A DNA stretch of 64,000 bases from Labrys miyagiensis (GTDB taxonomy: Bacteria; Pseudomonadota; Alphaproteobacteria; Rhizobiales; Labraceae). The stretch covers positions 1-64,000 of the forward strand of contig NZ_BSPC01000011.1 in the NCBI RefSeq assembly GCF_030160835.1, written 5' to 3'. The position numbers and the translations under genes were made by a program. Under the pieces are notes generated by a model. It was not told where the DNA came from, did no database searches, and saw only the letters and a program-made list of their open reading frames with translations. This document shows, one piece after another, positions 9,561-18,210 of the stretch (position 1 is the first letter of the stretch; each line of letters begins with the position of its first letter).

Positions 9561-10319
9561 ATGGCTCTCACCAATCCTCTCTCTTTCCAGCTTTATTCCG
9601 CCCGCAATTTTCCTCCACTCAAGGACCAGCTCAAGATCATCGCCGATGCCGGCTTCGACACTGTCGAGCCCTATGGCGCGTTCTATGCCGACGTGCCCGC
9701 CGCCAGCCAGCTTTTCAAGGACTTCGGCCTGAAGGCGCGCAGCGGCCATTTCGGTATCGATTCCCTGGAGAGCGAACTCGACCGCAACCTCGGCATAGCC
9801 GATGCACTCGGCATTGAGACCATCGTGGTACCCTTCCTGGCGCCGGCGGCTCGTCCCAGCGACACCGCAGGCTGGAAAGCCTTCGGCGAACGTCTCGCCA
9901 GGATCGGCGAACAGGTGCGCAAGGCCGGCCGCGGCTTTGCCTGGCACAATCATGATTTCGAGTTCATCGCCTTGCCGGATGGCTCCTTCCCGATCGAGCA
10001 CGTCCTCACGGATGGTGTGAAGTGGGAGGCGGATGTCGCCTGGATCGTGCGCGCGAAGGCCGATCCCAAGGCCTGGATCTCACGCTACGGCTCGATCATG
10101 CCGCTGGTGCACGTCAAGGATATCGCTCCGGTCGGCGAGAACACCAATGAGGACGGCTGGGCAGATGTCGGCACAGGCGTGGTCGACTGGGCCACGATCT
10201 GGCCGCTCTGCGTCAAGGCAGGGGCCGAGGTCATGATCGCCGAGCACGACAATCCCTCCGACCTCAAGCGCTTCGCCACCGTGAGCGCCGAGGCCATGCG
10301 CAAGCTCGCCAATGCGTAA
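9561..10319 (+). CDS. Sugar phosphate isomerase/epimerase family protein (AP_endonuc_2 TIM barrel)
   Basis: 252 aa, the usual size of xylose-isomerase-like TIM-barrel proteins. Typical strand-end residues are visible: FDTVEPYG, GHFGIDSLE, ETIVVPFL, WHNHDFEF (a conserved His-Asn-His metal/substrate loop), WIVRAKADP, LVHVKDI and IAEHDNPSD. Such proteins isomerise or epimerise sugars or keto-inositols using a divalent metal. It starts 60 nt after the ATPase and probably belongs to the same operon, acting on the imported sugar together with the Gfo/Idh/MocA dehydrogenase downstream. The substrate cannot be assigned. Confidence 0.85.
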   Translation: MALTNPLSFQLYSARNFPPLKDQLKIIADAGFDTVEPYGAFYADVPAASQLFKDFGLKARSGHFGIDSLESELDRNLGIADALGIETIVVPFLAPAARPSDTAGWKAFGERLARIGEQVRKAGRGFAWHNHDFEFIALPDGSFPIEHVLTDGVKWEADVAWIVRAKADPKAWISRYGSIMPLVHVKDIAPVGENTNEDGWADVGTGVVDWATIWPLCVKAGAEVMIAEHDNPSDLKRFATVSAEAMRKLANA

Positions 10320-10650
10320 CGGCACGCACTTTCGAATCCAGTGTGGGTCCTGAGAGCCTGATCGAGAAGGGAACCTCGACCTTTTGTCATTGCCGGGCTC
10401 GTCCCGGCAATCCAGGGGTGCAAACGCCGGCAACCATCCGCGTCCCTTCGGCGATGCCGCGCTTTTGAGGCAGCTTTTCAGACCGACACCAACCTCTTCA
10501 TGCCGTGCTGGTCCGACGACCGGCACCCCGAAGCTCTCTAGAGCAAAGCGCGTTTACACGTAAACGCCCATTGCTCTAACTGTTTGTTTTAACGCGTCTT
10601 TGCGATTCTTGCCGATTCCGTCAAATCGCAAAACGCTATAGGAGACCACC
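10320..10650. other. Gap before the Gfo/Idh/MocA gene
   Basis: No coding sequence. It carries a TTGCCGGG-CTCGT-CCCGGCAA hairpin at 10390-10410, half of a common GTCATTnCCGG-type repeat, and copy A of the 99-bp two-hairpin repeat (10539-10637), which ends just before the ribosome-binding region of the next gene. Confidence 0.6.
10539..10637 (+). repeat. 99-bp two-hairpin intergenic repeat, copy A
   Basis: Left half is a hairpin AGAGCAA...GCGTTTAC-AC-GTAAACGC...TTGCTCT; right half is a hairpin TTTGCGATT...AATCGCAAA around the conserved core CTTGCCGATTCCGTCAA. Copies B (13124-13222, inverted) and C (19259-19358) share this organisation and most bases. Confidence 0.85.
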
Positions 10651-11784
10651 ATGCCCTTGCGCGTTGGATTGATCGGCTGCGGCAATATTTCGGATATCTA
10701 TCTCATCAATGCCGCGCTGTTCCGCGACTACGACTTCGTCGCCTGCGCCGATCTCAAGGATGAGGCGGCCCGGAAGCAGGCAGACAAATACGGGCTGCAC
10801 AAGCGCAGCATCGCCGATATCCTCGTGGCTGACGACATCGACATCATCCTCAACCTCACCATTCCGGAGGCACATGCGGGCGTGTCGATGTCGGCGATCG
10901 AAGCCGGCAAACATGTCTATGGCGAAAAGCCCCTGGCGACGCGCCTGACCGACGGCGTCAAGCTGATCGAGGCTGCCAAGGCCAAGGGGCTTCGCGTTGG
11001 CACCGCGCCCGATACGGTGCTCGGCGCCTCCATCCAGGACGCGCGGCGCCGCATCGATGCCGGCGAAATCGGCAAGCCTTTGCTCGGCACAGCGGCGGTG
11101 ATGGGCCATGGCATGGAGGCCTGGCATCCCAATCCGGAATTCTTCTTCAAGCCGGGCGCCGGGCCGGTGTTCGACATGGGCCCCTATTATCTCTCCACGC
11201 TCGTCACCCTGCTCGGGCCGGTCGCCAGCGTGGTGGCGCTGAGCCAGAGCGGTTTCGAGGAGCGCGTCGTCACCACCGAGGGGTCGCCCTTCAACGGCCA
11301 GCGTATAAAGGTGGAGACGCCGACCTCGATCCAGGCGCTGCTTGCCTTCAAGTCGGGTGCGCAGATCGCCTTCATGGCGAGCTGGGACGTGTGGGCGCAT
11401 GGGCAATTGCCGCTCGAATTGCACGGCACCACCGCCTCCATGCGCGTGCCCGATCCCAACTGGTTCGGCGGCGAGGTATCGCTCGCCATCGGCCGCCAGC
11501 CCTGGGAGGCCCATGCCACCAGCAAGGACCGTTTCGGCGAGGCGAACTGGCCCAAGGACGCCCCGGGCGTCGCCAATTACCGCGGCCTCGGCCTCGCCGA
11601 CATGGCCCGCGGCATTCTCGACAAGCGCCCGCACCGCGCCAATGGCGAGATCGGCCTGCATGTGCTGGCGATCATGGAGGGCATCCTCACCGCCGCAGCC
11701 GAGAACAGGACTGTCACCATCGAGCAGGGCTGCGACCGCCCGGCCGCCCTGGGTGACGTGGAGGCGAGGGGATTGCTGGCCTGA
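10651..11784 (+). CDS. Gfo/Idh/MocA-family oxidoreductase
   Basis: 377 aa NAD(P)-dependent sugar dehydrogenase. The Rossmann motif GLIGCGNISDIY is at residues 6-17 and the family signature EKP, with the catalytic-site Lys, at 92-94 (GEKPLATRL). The C-terminal half is the alpha/beta substrate domain. It sits downstream of the sugar importer and isomerase and upstream of a DUF1444-like gene; the 330-nt gap with a repeat suggests a separate transcript. The members of this family oxidise hexoses, inositols or their amino or acid derivatives; specificity is unknown here. Confidence 0.92.
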   Translation: MPLRVGLIGCGNISDIYLINAALFRDYDFVACADLKDEAARKQADKYGLHKRSIADILVADDIDIILNLTIPEAHAGVSMSAIEAGKHVYGEKPLATRLTDGVKLIEAAKAKGLRVGTAPDTVLGASIQDARRRIDAGEIGKPLLGTAAVMGHGMEAWHPNPEFFFKPGAGPVFDMGPYYLSTLVTLLGPVASVVALSQSGFEERVVTTEGSPFNGQRIKVETPTSIQALLAFKSGAQIAFMASWDVWAHGQLPLELHGTTASMRVPDPNWFGGEVSLAIGRQPWEAHATSKDRFGEANWPKDAPGVANYRGLGLADMARGILDKRPHRANGEIGLHVLAIMEGILTAAAENRTVTIEQGCDRPAALGDVEARGLLA

Positions 11785-11904
11785 GCCTTCGGGCGGTCTT
11801 GCTGGCCTCACGTAAACCAAATCTTCGCCCTTACGCCAATTCGCGCTAGGACCCCGGCCCAAGCCCGGGTCATAGTGCGGCCATGACGTAAGGGCGATGT
11901 GTGC

Positions 11905-13122
11905 ATGGGCTTGCTGGATTGGCTGTTCTCGCCAAAGGAAGTGACGAGAGAAGCGTTCGTTCAGGAGGCAATCGAGCTTCTGGAGCGCGCGGGCGGCACG
12001 AATTTCACCTTCGATGCCGAGCGCTTCGCCTTGCGCGGGGCCGACCACACCTGGTTTCTCGACAATGCCTTCGCCCGGACGAAGGGATTGTCGAAGCATA
12101 AGCGGCGAATGGAGCTAGAGCGGTTCGTCGCCACCGTGATCGAGGCACCCACGATCGACGTCTCCACGCTCGACATGGCTGCCCCGCTGCTGAAGCCGAC
12201 GCTGCGCCTGCGCGGCAGGGACGCCACCACCCAACTCCAGGCCATGCTCGATGGCAGTGCCTCGACGGATATCGTTCCCTATGCCTTCGAGCCCCTGGTC
12301 GACGAGTTGATCGTGCGCCCGGTGGTCGACACCCAAGTCAGCATGCTGCATGTCGACGCTGAGCGCCTGGGCGAGTGGGGGATTTCGGTCGAAAATGCGC
12401 TGAAGATCGCCCTTGCCAACATCCGCCACGAGGTCGTGCCAGCCGGCTTCACGCGCCTGCAGGATGGCGTGTTGGCGGGGGCCTGGCTGCCGGACTACCA
12501 GCCCTGCGCCATGCTTTTTCCCGAGATCTTCCGCAATCTCGGCCTGCGTGGCGCGCCAGTGGTGGCGCCGCTGACGCGCGGGCTGATCTATGTCACCGGC
12601 AGCGAGGACATGGCCGGGCTCGCCCGTGTGCTGACCTTGGCCGAGCAATCCATAACCCGGGAACTCTATCCCTGCTCGGCCAGTCTCTATCGTCATGACG
12701 GCCGGTCGTGGTCGAAATTCATGCCGACGGGGAACAGCGAGGTCGAGCGGCTCGCCCATAGGGTGGAGACGCTCCAGGCCTGGGAGCTCTACGAGACGCA
12801 GCAGCGCCTCCTCAACAGGGTGCACGAGAAGACGGGCATCGACATCTTCGTGGCCACCTTCATGGTGGTGGAGCGCGGGCCCGCCATGTTCTCGGTCTCC
12901 TCCTGGGCCCGAAACGTACTTTCCCTGCTGCCGCGAACCGATGTCCTCGCCATACAACTCGAGGACGGCAGCAACCGGACGGTGTCATGGGAGGCGGCCT
13001 TCGAGGCCTTCGGCGATCTCATGAAGGAAGAGCCCGACCTCTGGCCCCGGCGCTGGCGGGTGAAGCGCTCGCCTGGCGACGCTCAGATCACCGCTCTGCC
13101 GGAATATCAGTCCGAAGCCTGA
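11905..13122 (+). CDS. DUF1444-like protein of unknown function
   Basis: 405 aa, no signal peptide or membrane helix. It starts MGLLDWLFSPKEVTREAFVQEAIELLERAG and contains VPYAFEPLVDELIVRPVVDT, weakly like the DUF1444 (YtpQ) family of cytosolic proteins. A later segment, FVATFMVVERG, is followed by DVLAIQLEDGSNRTVSWEAAFEAFGDLM. ATG 11905 is chosen because AAGGGCG lies 8 nt upstream; GTG 11899 is an alternative. The family assignment is tentative and no reaction can be inferred. The gene stands between the sugar dehydrogenase and an inverted repeat copy. Confidence 0.75.
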   Translation: MGLLDWLFSPKEVTREAFVQEAIELLERAGGTNFTFDAERFALRGADHTWFLDNAFARTKGLSKHKRRMELERFVATVIEAPTIDVSTLDMAAPLLKPTLRLRGRDATTQLQAMLDGSASTDIVPYAFEPLVDELIVRPVVDTQVSMLHVDAERLGEWGISVENALKIALANIRHEVVPAGFTRLQDGVLAGAWLPDYQPCAMLFPEIFRNLGLRGAPVVAPLTRGLIYVTGSEDMAGLARVLTLAEQSITRELYPCSASLYRHDGRSWSKFMPTGNSEVERLAHRVETLQAWELYETQQRLLNRVHEKTGIDIFVATFMVVERGPAMFSVSSWARNVLSLLPRTDVLAIQLEDGSNRTVSWEAAFEAFGDLMKEEPDLWPRRWRVKRSPGDAQITALPEYQSEA

Positions 13123-13123
13123 G

Positions 13124-13222
13124 GCGTTTTGCGATTTGACGGAATCGGCAGGAATCGCAAAGACGCGTCAAAACAAAGAGTTAGAGCATTGCAGCGTTTA
13201 CGCTTAAACGCATTTTGCTCTA
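13124..13222 (-). repeat. 99-bp two-hairpin intergenic repeat, copy B (inverted)
   Basis: Inverted relative to copies A and C; begins 1 nt after the stop codon at 13120-13122. With copy A it brackets the Gfo/Idh/MocA and DUF1444-like genes as a long inverted pair. Confidence 0.85.
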
Positions 13223-13291
13223 AGGAGTCACTCGATGCGCTTTTTTCGATGGTTGTCTACATGCTTTTAATTGACCAATATCGAAGGAAGT

Positions 13292-13360
13292 CTGACCCGG
13301 GAGCACGCGAGGTGCCAAATGCGGGAGGCGTATCTAACACCCTGCGGGCCCCCGGATCAG
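13292..13360. other. Predicted three-way-junction structure in a gene-free gap
   Basis: Outer stem CTGA-C-CCGGG / CCCGG-A-TCAG closes two inner hairpins: GCAC/GTGC (loop GCGAG) and GCGGG/CCTGC. It lies between repeat copy B and the 3' end of the GatZ-type gene. It may be a structured RNA or the fold of a repeat remnant; no known family was recognised. Confidence 0.3.
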
Positions 13361-13408
13361 TAGTCCCGACGCTCTGCCCAGCGCGAGACCATCTCGGAAT
13401 CTGGTGGA

Positions 13409-14698
13409 TCATAACTGCCGCTCCTGGCGGCAAGCGCAGGCATCGTCATAACGTTGCAAAACTTCACCTACCGAGGCTATGACGATCGCCTGCGGTGAAG
13501 AGGTTTGAACAAGTGCGGCCGAAAGTTTAGGCAAGTACTGAGACGAAAGTGTAGTAGGAATAGCAACCTTGGAAAGCACCTGTTGCAGGTGCAGCCAGGC
13601 GGCTTGTGCTTTACCCTTGCCCCAATAATATCTTACACGATCGCTTAAACTATAGTGACGTTCGACATATTGATTTCTCTTTGAACCCTTGTAGTAACTC
13701 TTCCAATAAATGGGCTCATCACACATCAGCTTTTCCATGGTGGCAGCCAACGGCCTGTCGCCATAGCCTTCGACCAGCTCAGTGGCAATCATATCGAGTG
13801 CGTAGATCGCTTCGCGAAGGGCGAATGTCAGCTCTGGGCCAACCTTGAGGATTGAAAAGCCATTCTGCACAAGGTTTGATAACGCCTCACCGGATTGATA
13901 GTCGGTCGAGTGGGCTTCGTAGACGAAGGTGGGATACTCATTGAGGAGATTGGTCAGGTGCAATGTCGCGGCCGGCGCGTAAGTAATGACATTGTCATTC
14001 CCGAATTCGACACCCGGCTGCACAACGAGCGCGATGACCCTCTCGTACGCGCCATGCAGATTGTTCCTGGCAAATGTCCGCCGATGAACCTCTAGCGTCT
14101 CTCGAGCCGCATCCGCCGATGTTGGAGTGATGGCATCGAGTGCATGGTCCGCCCCGCCAGGGATAGGGACTTCCGTGCCGATAACATAGCAGGGTGGGGT
14201 GGTACCGCGGCGCCTCGCGATCTTTTCCGCGACCGAAGCCAGGCGCGCTGCCCGCTCCGCCGTGATCTCATCATTGAGAGCTGCGGGTTCCCCCGCGCAG
14301 CCCATCGATGCATCGAGATGGATCTTGCTGAAGCCTGCTTCCACATAGGCTCCCACCATCTCTTCCGCCTTCGCCATGGCGGTTTCAGCGGGCTCCTTCC
14401 TCCACGGATTCGGACCGAGATGATCGCCGCCGAGGATGATGCGGTCCATTGGCACGCCTTCCTGAGCAGCAAGTCCCGCCACGAAGTCTATGAATGCCTT
14501 CGGCGTTTGACCGGTGTAGCCACCGAATTGATTGACCTGATTGCATGTTGCTTCGATCAACACGCTTTTGTTCAGCCGCCTCGCCTGCTGGAGAGCAGCA
14601 CTGAGGACGAGCGGATGGGCAGAGCAGACCGAGGTGATGCCGACGGGACTACCGTTCGTGCGAGATTTTGCGAGGTTCGTCAGAGCCGATTCCGTCAT
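13409..14698 (-). CDS. GatZ/KbaZ-family protein, probable D-tagatose-6-phosphate 4-epimerase
   Basis: 429 aa, PF08013 family. Conserved segments: [81 protein letters not shown] and [14 protein letters not shown]. In enterobacteria GatZ/KbaZ are chaperone-like subunits of tagatose-bisphosphate aldolase, but an Agrobacterium homologue in a galactitol operon was shown to epimerise tagatose-6-phosphate to fructose-6-phosphate. No GatY/KbaY partner is present here, which favours the epimerase role. It overlaps the kinase gene by 4 nt (ATGA). It is the last gene of the polyol operon. Confidence 0.85.
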   Translation of the reverse strand: MTESALTNLAKSRTNGSPVGITSVCSAHPLVLSAALQQARRLNKSVLIEATCNQVNQFGGYTGQTPKAFIDFVAGLAAQEGVPMDRIILGGDHLGPNPWRKEPAETAMAKAEEMVGAYVEAGFSKIHLDASMGCAGEPAALNDEITAERAARLASVAEKIARRRGTTPPCYVIGTEVPIPGGADHALDAITPTSADAARETLEVHRRTFARNNLHGAYERVIALVVQPGVEFGNDNVITYAPAATLHLTNLLNEYPTFVYEAHSTDYQSGEALSNLVQNGFSILKVGPELTFALREAIYALDMIATELVEGYGDRPLAATMEKLMCDEPIYWKSYYKGSKRNQYVERHYSLSDRVRYYWGKGKAQAAWLHLQQVLSKVAIPTTLSSQYLPKLSAALVQTSSPQAIVIASVGEVLQRYDDACACRQERQL

Positions 14699-15675
14699 GA
14701 TCTAGGCGTTCCTTCGACGAAAGTGTTCAGTTCACGAAGGGAGGCAACACCCTCCATCGGGCCGCGCTGGGTTACGGTTCGTGCGCCGGCGGCATTCGCC
14801 ATCGTCAATGACTTGGCCGGGTCCATGCCCAGTCGCCGGCAAGTGAGATATGTCGCACCAAAGCAATCGCCGGCGCCTGTCGGATCAATTTCCGTCACTC
14901 TGAAAGCGGCAGCGTCGCCGCTCGAACCGTCACGTCGATAGTATGAAGCCCCCTCCGCTCCACGCTTGAGGACAATCTCGCTGACACCGAGTTCAAACAG
15001 TGCTGACAAGGCGTCATCCCGGTCTGCCCGTCCCGACACCGTCAGAAGCTCATCGCCCGATGGCAAAAGAAGGTCCGCCTGTTGGACGAGCGCCTCGAAA
15101 CAGGCATAGGCAGAGCTGTCGGCCAGGAGCTCCTTGCGAACATTCGGGTCAAGCGACACCGAGCCACCGCGCTTGCGAACAGCAGCCAAGGCGAATTCGA
15201 TGAGTGTCGCTACACCCGGAATAGCGAGTGACGAACCCATCACGTGCAAATGGCCTGCCCGTTCCGCAATGGCTTTTGTCACCGTCGTCAGGGATAGCTG
15301 GCCAGCCGCGGAATGGGTGATGTTGAAGATGAAATCCCGCGCACCATCAGGCCGATACCGGACAAAGGCACTCCCCGTCGGCCGGTTAGGCTCGACCGTC
15401 ACAGCCGAGACATCAACACCGTCGCGCCTGAGACGCGCGAGGTTCAATTTTCCAAAGTCGTCATCGCCGACTGCGGCAACGATAGCGGCAGAGCCACCAA
15501 GGCGAGCGACCTGATCGATGAATATTGCCGGCGCACCGGAGGGGAAGGGTCCGGCAAACGTCTGGGGCTCGTTGAACCCAAACCCTGGTGAAGTCGCCAT
15601 GATCTCCACCAAAATCTCGCCGATGGTAAGCGTCGGTCCAAGAGATTCCGGTGCGATCGCTTGAGGTGAACGCAT
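14695..15675 (-). CDS. PfkB-family sugar kinase (probable tagatose kinase)
   Basis: 326 aa. N-terminal substrate motif [33 protein letters not shown] and the PfkB C-terminal signature [14 protein letters not shown] with its catalytic Asp are present. It transfers phosphate from ATP to a ketose. Position between a polyol dehydrogenase and a tagatose-6-phosphate epimerase-type protein implies tagatose 6-kinase activity; this is inference from pathway logic. It begins 40 nt after the dehydrogenase stop codon and overlaps the next gene by 4 nt. Confidence 0.9.
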   Translation of the reverse strand: MRSPQAIAPESLGPTLTIGEILVEIMATSPGFGFNEPQTFAGPFPSGAPAIFIDQVARLGGSAAIVAAVGDDDFGKLNLARLRRDGVDVSAVTVEPNRPTGSAFVRYRPDGARDFIFNITHSAAGQLSLTTVTKAIAERAGHLHVMGSSLAIPGVATLIEFALAAVRKRGGSVSLDPNVRKELLADSSAYACFEALVQQADLLLPSGDELLTVSGRADRDDALSALFELGVSEIVLKRGAEGASYYRRDGSSGDAAAFRVTEIDPTGAGDCFGATYLTCRRLGMDPAKSLTMANAAGARTVTQRGPMEGVASLRELNTFVEGTPRS

Positions 15676-15715
15676 GGCTAAATCCTGACGAATGGGAGTG
15701 AATTGGACCGACGCC

Positions 15716-16486
15716 TCAGCTCATCCAATTGCCGCCGTCGACGTTGTACGTCTGGGCAAGGATGTAGTTGCTTTCGGCAGAGGCCAGGAAGATGGCCAGC
15801 CCAGCGATATCTTCGGGGTTGGCAAAGCGGCCGATCGGCACCGCCTTCGCGACGGCTGCCTTCTTCTCACCCGGCTTGAGGCCTTCCCATTTGGCGAAGC
15901 TGGCGTCCACGACATCCCAATGCTCCCCATCGACGACGCCGGGGGCGATGGCGTTGACATTGATGCCATGCTTGACCAGGGCAAGCGCGGCGGACTGGGT
16001 CGCGGAGATAATGGCTGCCTTGGATGCACAATACAGCGTGACGAGTGCCTCGCCCCTGCGGCCGGCCTGGCTTGCCATGTTGATGATCTTGCCGCCGCGG
16101 CCGCGCGCGATCATCGCATTGGCCACCGCCTTCATCATGAAGAGTGGACCTTTCAGATTGATATCGAACACCCGGTCATAGCTCGCTTCGGTGATATCCT
16201 GGATCGGAGCCATGTCGAAGATGGCGGCGTTGTTCACCAGAATATCGATGCCGCCAAACTCCTGATCGACCTCTTTGACGACGCGTTCGATATCGTCGAG
16301 CTTCGTCACATCCAGTCGAACAGCTCGCGCAGCGGGCCCAATGTCCCGAGCACCACTCTCCGCCCGCGCAATATCGATGTCCGCGATCACAACTTTGGCG
16401 CCCTCAGCCACGAAAGCCTTCGCGAAGCCGTAGCCGATGCCGCGCGCAGCGCCGGTGATAAGTGCAACCTTGCCATTGAGTCTCAT
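15716..16486 (-). CDS. SDR polyol dehydrogenase (galactitol 2-dehydrogenase / L-iditol 2-dehydrogenase type)
   Basis: 256 aa short-chain dehydrogenase. Cofactor motif TGAARGIG at 11-18 with Asp at the end of strand 2 (VVIADID), pointing to NAD. Structural Asn in LVNNAA, catalytic Ser139 (NMASQ), Tyr152 and Lys156 (YCASK) are all present. The sequence closely resembles the SmoS/GatDH group that oxidises sorbitol, L-iditol or galactitol at C2; with the neighbours, galactitol to tagatose is most coherent. It follows the binding-protein gene after 188 nt that contain a strong hairpin. Confidence 0.9.
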   Translation of the reverse strand: MRLNGKVALITGAARGIGYGFAKAFVAEGAKVVIADIDIARAESGARDIGPAARAVRLDVTKLDDIERVVKEVDQEFGGIDILVNNAAIFDMAPIQDITEASYDRVFDINLKGPLFMMKAVANAMIARGRGGKIINMASQAGRRGEALVTLYCASKAAIISATQSAALALVKHGINVNAIAPGVVDGEHWDVVDASFAKWEGLKPGEKKAAVAKAVPIGRFANPEDIAGLAIFLASAESNYILAQTYNVDGGNWMS

Positions 16487-16632
16487 GTCTTCATCCTCGA
16501 AAGATTAGCCACTTGAAAGCAATCCCCCCAATTCGCCTTTCCAGGTGTGGGGAAAGGTCGTTTGGATCAGATTGCAATTGTATCTGAATGAAACCGGCCT
16601 GGAGCCTATTATCGATGCAGCGCTGGGAGAGA

Positions 16633-16659
16633 GGCTGTCCCATCCAGGACGGGACAGCC
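16633..16659 (-). promoter_or_regulatory. Perfect 9-bp hairpin between binding-protein and dehydrogenase genes
   Basis: GGCTGTCCC (16633-16641) and GGGACAGCC (16651-16659) flank a 9-nt loop, 16 nt after the binding-protein stop. There is no T-run, so it is more likely a mRNA-stabilising or partial-termination hairpin that raises binding-protein expression over the downstream enzymes. Confidence 0.5.
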
Positions 16660-16674
16660 GTTGGAAACGAGGAA

Positions 16675-17985
16675 CTACTTGATGTAGCCGGCCTTGGTCA
16701 TGACACGAGTCACCTGATCCTGTGAGGTCGAGAGCGCGTCATCGATGCTCTCAGTGCCGGCAAGTGCAGACGAGAACTGCTGACCGACGTTCGTTCCGAG
16801 GCCCTGGAACTCGGGAATTGCAACGAACTGCACGCCGACATAAGGCACAGGCTTGACCGTCGGATGGTTGGGATCTGCCGACATGATCGAGTCGAGCGTG
16901 ATCTTGGCAAACGGCGCGGCCTGCAGGTAGTTATCGTCCTTATAGAGCGAGGTTCGCGTCCCCGGGGGAACGTTGGACCACCCGTTCGTCTTGGCTACGA
17001 GACCGAGATATTGCTTGCTCGTTGCCCAGGCCAGGAACTTCTGGGCGGCATCAATCTTCTTGGACGAAGCCGGAATGGCAAGAGACCAGGCCCAGAGCCA
17101 GTTGCCGCCCTTGCCCAGGCCGGCATTGGGTGCCACAGCGAACCCGACCTTGTCGGAGACAGTCGACTGCTTGGGATCAACGACGAAGGATCCAGCCGAC
17201 GTCGCATCGATCCAGATGCCGCACTTGCCTTGGTTGAAGAGAGTCAGATTTTCCTGGAAGCCATTCGTCGGGGCACCTTGCGGGCCATAGTTCTTCATCA
17301 GGTCGACATAGTAGGTGAGCGTCGCCTTCCATTCAGGCTGATCGAATTGAGGCTTCCAGTTCTCGTCGAACCAGCGAGCGCCGAATGAATTCGCCATCGA
17401 GTCGATGAAGGCCATGTTTTCGCCCCAACCCGCCTTGCCGCGGAGGCACACGCCGTAAACGCCGTTGGCGGGGTCGTTCATCTTCTGTGCGGCTTCCTTG
17501 ACGAAGTCCCAAGTCGGCTGCTCGGGCATCTTGAGCCCGGCCTTTTCGAGCAGATCCTTGCGATACATCGTGAACGAAGATTCGCCATAGAACGGCGCTG
17601 CATAGAGCTTGCCGTCATAGCTCAGTCCGGCTCGAATCGGAGGCAGGAGATCGTCGACGTCGTAGCCCTTATCGAAGTCGAGCGGAGCCAGCCAGCCCTT
17701 CTTGGCCCAGATCGGTACCTCATAGGTGCCGATGGTGAGGATATCGAATTGACCAGCCTTGGTGGCGATATCCTGGGTGACCTTATCGCGCAGTGCATTT
17801 TCTTCGAGCGTCACCCAGTTCAACTGAATGTCCGGATTTGCCTTCGTGAAATCGTCGGTCAGCTTCTGCATGCGAAGCATGTCGCCATTGTTCACCGTGG
17901 CGATCGTAAGGGTTTCGGCATGTGCATACGCGACCGAGCCAACGAGGGCGGCTGCGCACACGGCTGCCTTCCACACTCTCCTCAT
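16675..17985 (-). CDS. smoE: SmoE-like sugar-alcohol ABC transporter substrate-binding protein
   Basis: 436 aa with signal peptide (KAAVCAAALVGSVAYAHA, cleavage near residue 24). The mature start ETLTIATVNNGDMLRMQKLTDDF and the segments TIGTYEVPIWAKKGWLAPL and WAWSLAIPAS match the sorbitol/mannitol-binding SmoE group of the Rhizobiales. It binds a hexitol in the periplasm. First gene of the minus-strand polyol operon, divergent from a LacI regulator. Unlike standard smoEFGK loci, no permease or ATPase follows, so the partner membrane complex must be elsewhere or shared. Ribosome-binding site GGGAGAACG precedes the ATG. Confidence 0.9.
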   Translation of the reverse strand: MRRVWKAAVCAAALVGSVAYAHAETLTIATVNNGDMLRMQKLTDDFTKANPDIQLNWVTLEENALRDKVTQDIATKAGQFDILTIGTYEVPIWAKKGWLAPLDFDKGYDVDDLLPPIRAGLSYDGKLYAAPFYGESSFTMYRKDLLEKAGLKMPEQPTWDFVKEAAQKMNDPANGVYGVCLRGKAGWGENMAFIDSMANSFGARWFDENWKPQFDQPEWKATLTYYVDLMKNYGPQGAPTNGFQENLTLFNQGKCGIWIDATSAGSFVVDPKQSTVSDKVGFAVAPNAGLGKGGNWLWAWSLAIPASSKKIDAAQKFLAWATSKQYLGLVAKTNGWSNVPPGTRTSLYKDDNYLQAAPFAKITLDSIMSADPNHPTVKPVPYVGVQFVAIPEFQGLGTNVGQQFSSALAGTESIDDALSTSQDQVTRVMTKAGYIK

Positions 17986-18091
17986 GACGTTCTCCCATCT
18001 GGAGCAGGGGGATTGATCTCAATCCTCGAATTCCTGCTTCCGGCGCTCTTCCTTTGTCTCAAAAGCGAGTGCTCGTCAATATCATGTGTAT

Positions 18092-18101
18092 AGAAATTTC
18101 T
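18092..18101. promoter_or_regulatory. Candidate operator in the smoE-lacI divergent region
   Basis: AGAAATTTCT, a perfect 10-bp palindrome set in an AT-rich stretch (18081-18120) between the divergent genes. It lacks the central CG of classic LacI sites, so assignment to the adjacent regulator is tentative. Confidence 0.35.
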
Positions 18102-18210
18102 TATCGTATGTAAAGATTTTTAGTGACGTTTGATTCTCACGTGCGTTACGAACGAAACTTCGACATAAGACGGCTTGGGTCAGACGACGAACCAGGGGCA
18201 GGGAACGACT

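Noticed and set aside
11850-11871. GACCCCGG/CCCGGGTC hairpin as a terminator of the Gfo/Idh/MocA gene
   Set aside because: Short imperfect stem without a T-run; likely part of a degenerate repeat.
13129-13482. 117-codon open frame downstream of the DUF1444-like gene
   Set aside because: Its first third is the 99-bp repeat and the rest has no protein-like pattern; it also overlaps the 3' end of the GatZ-family gene.
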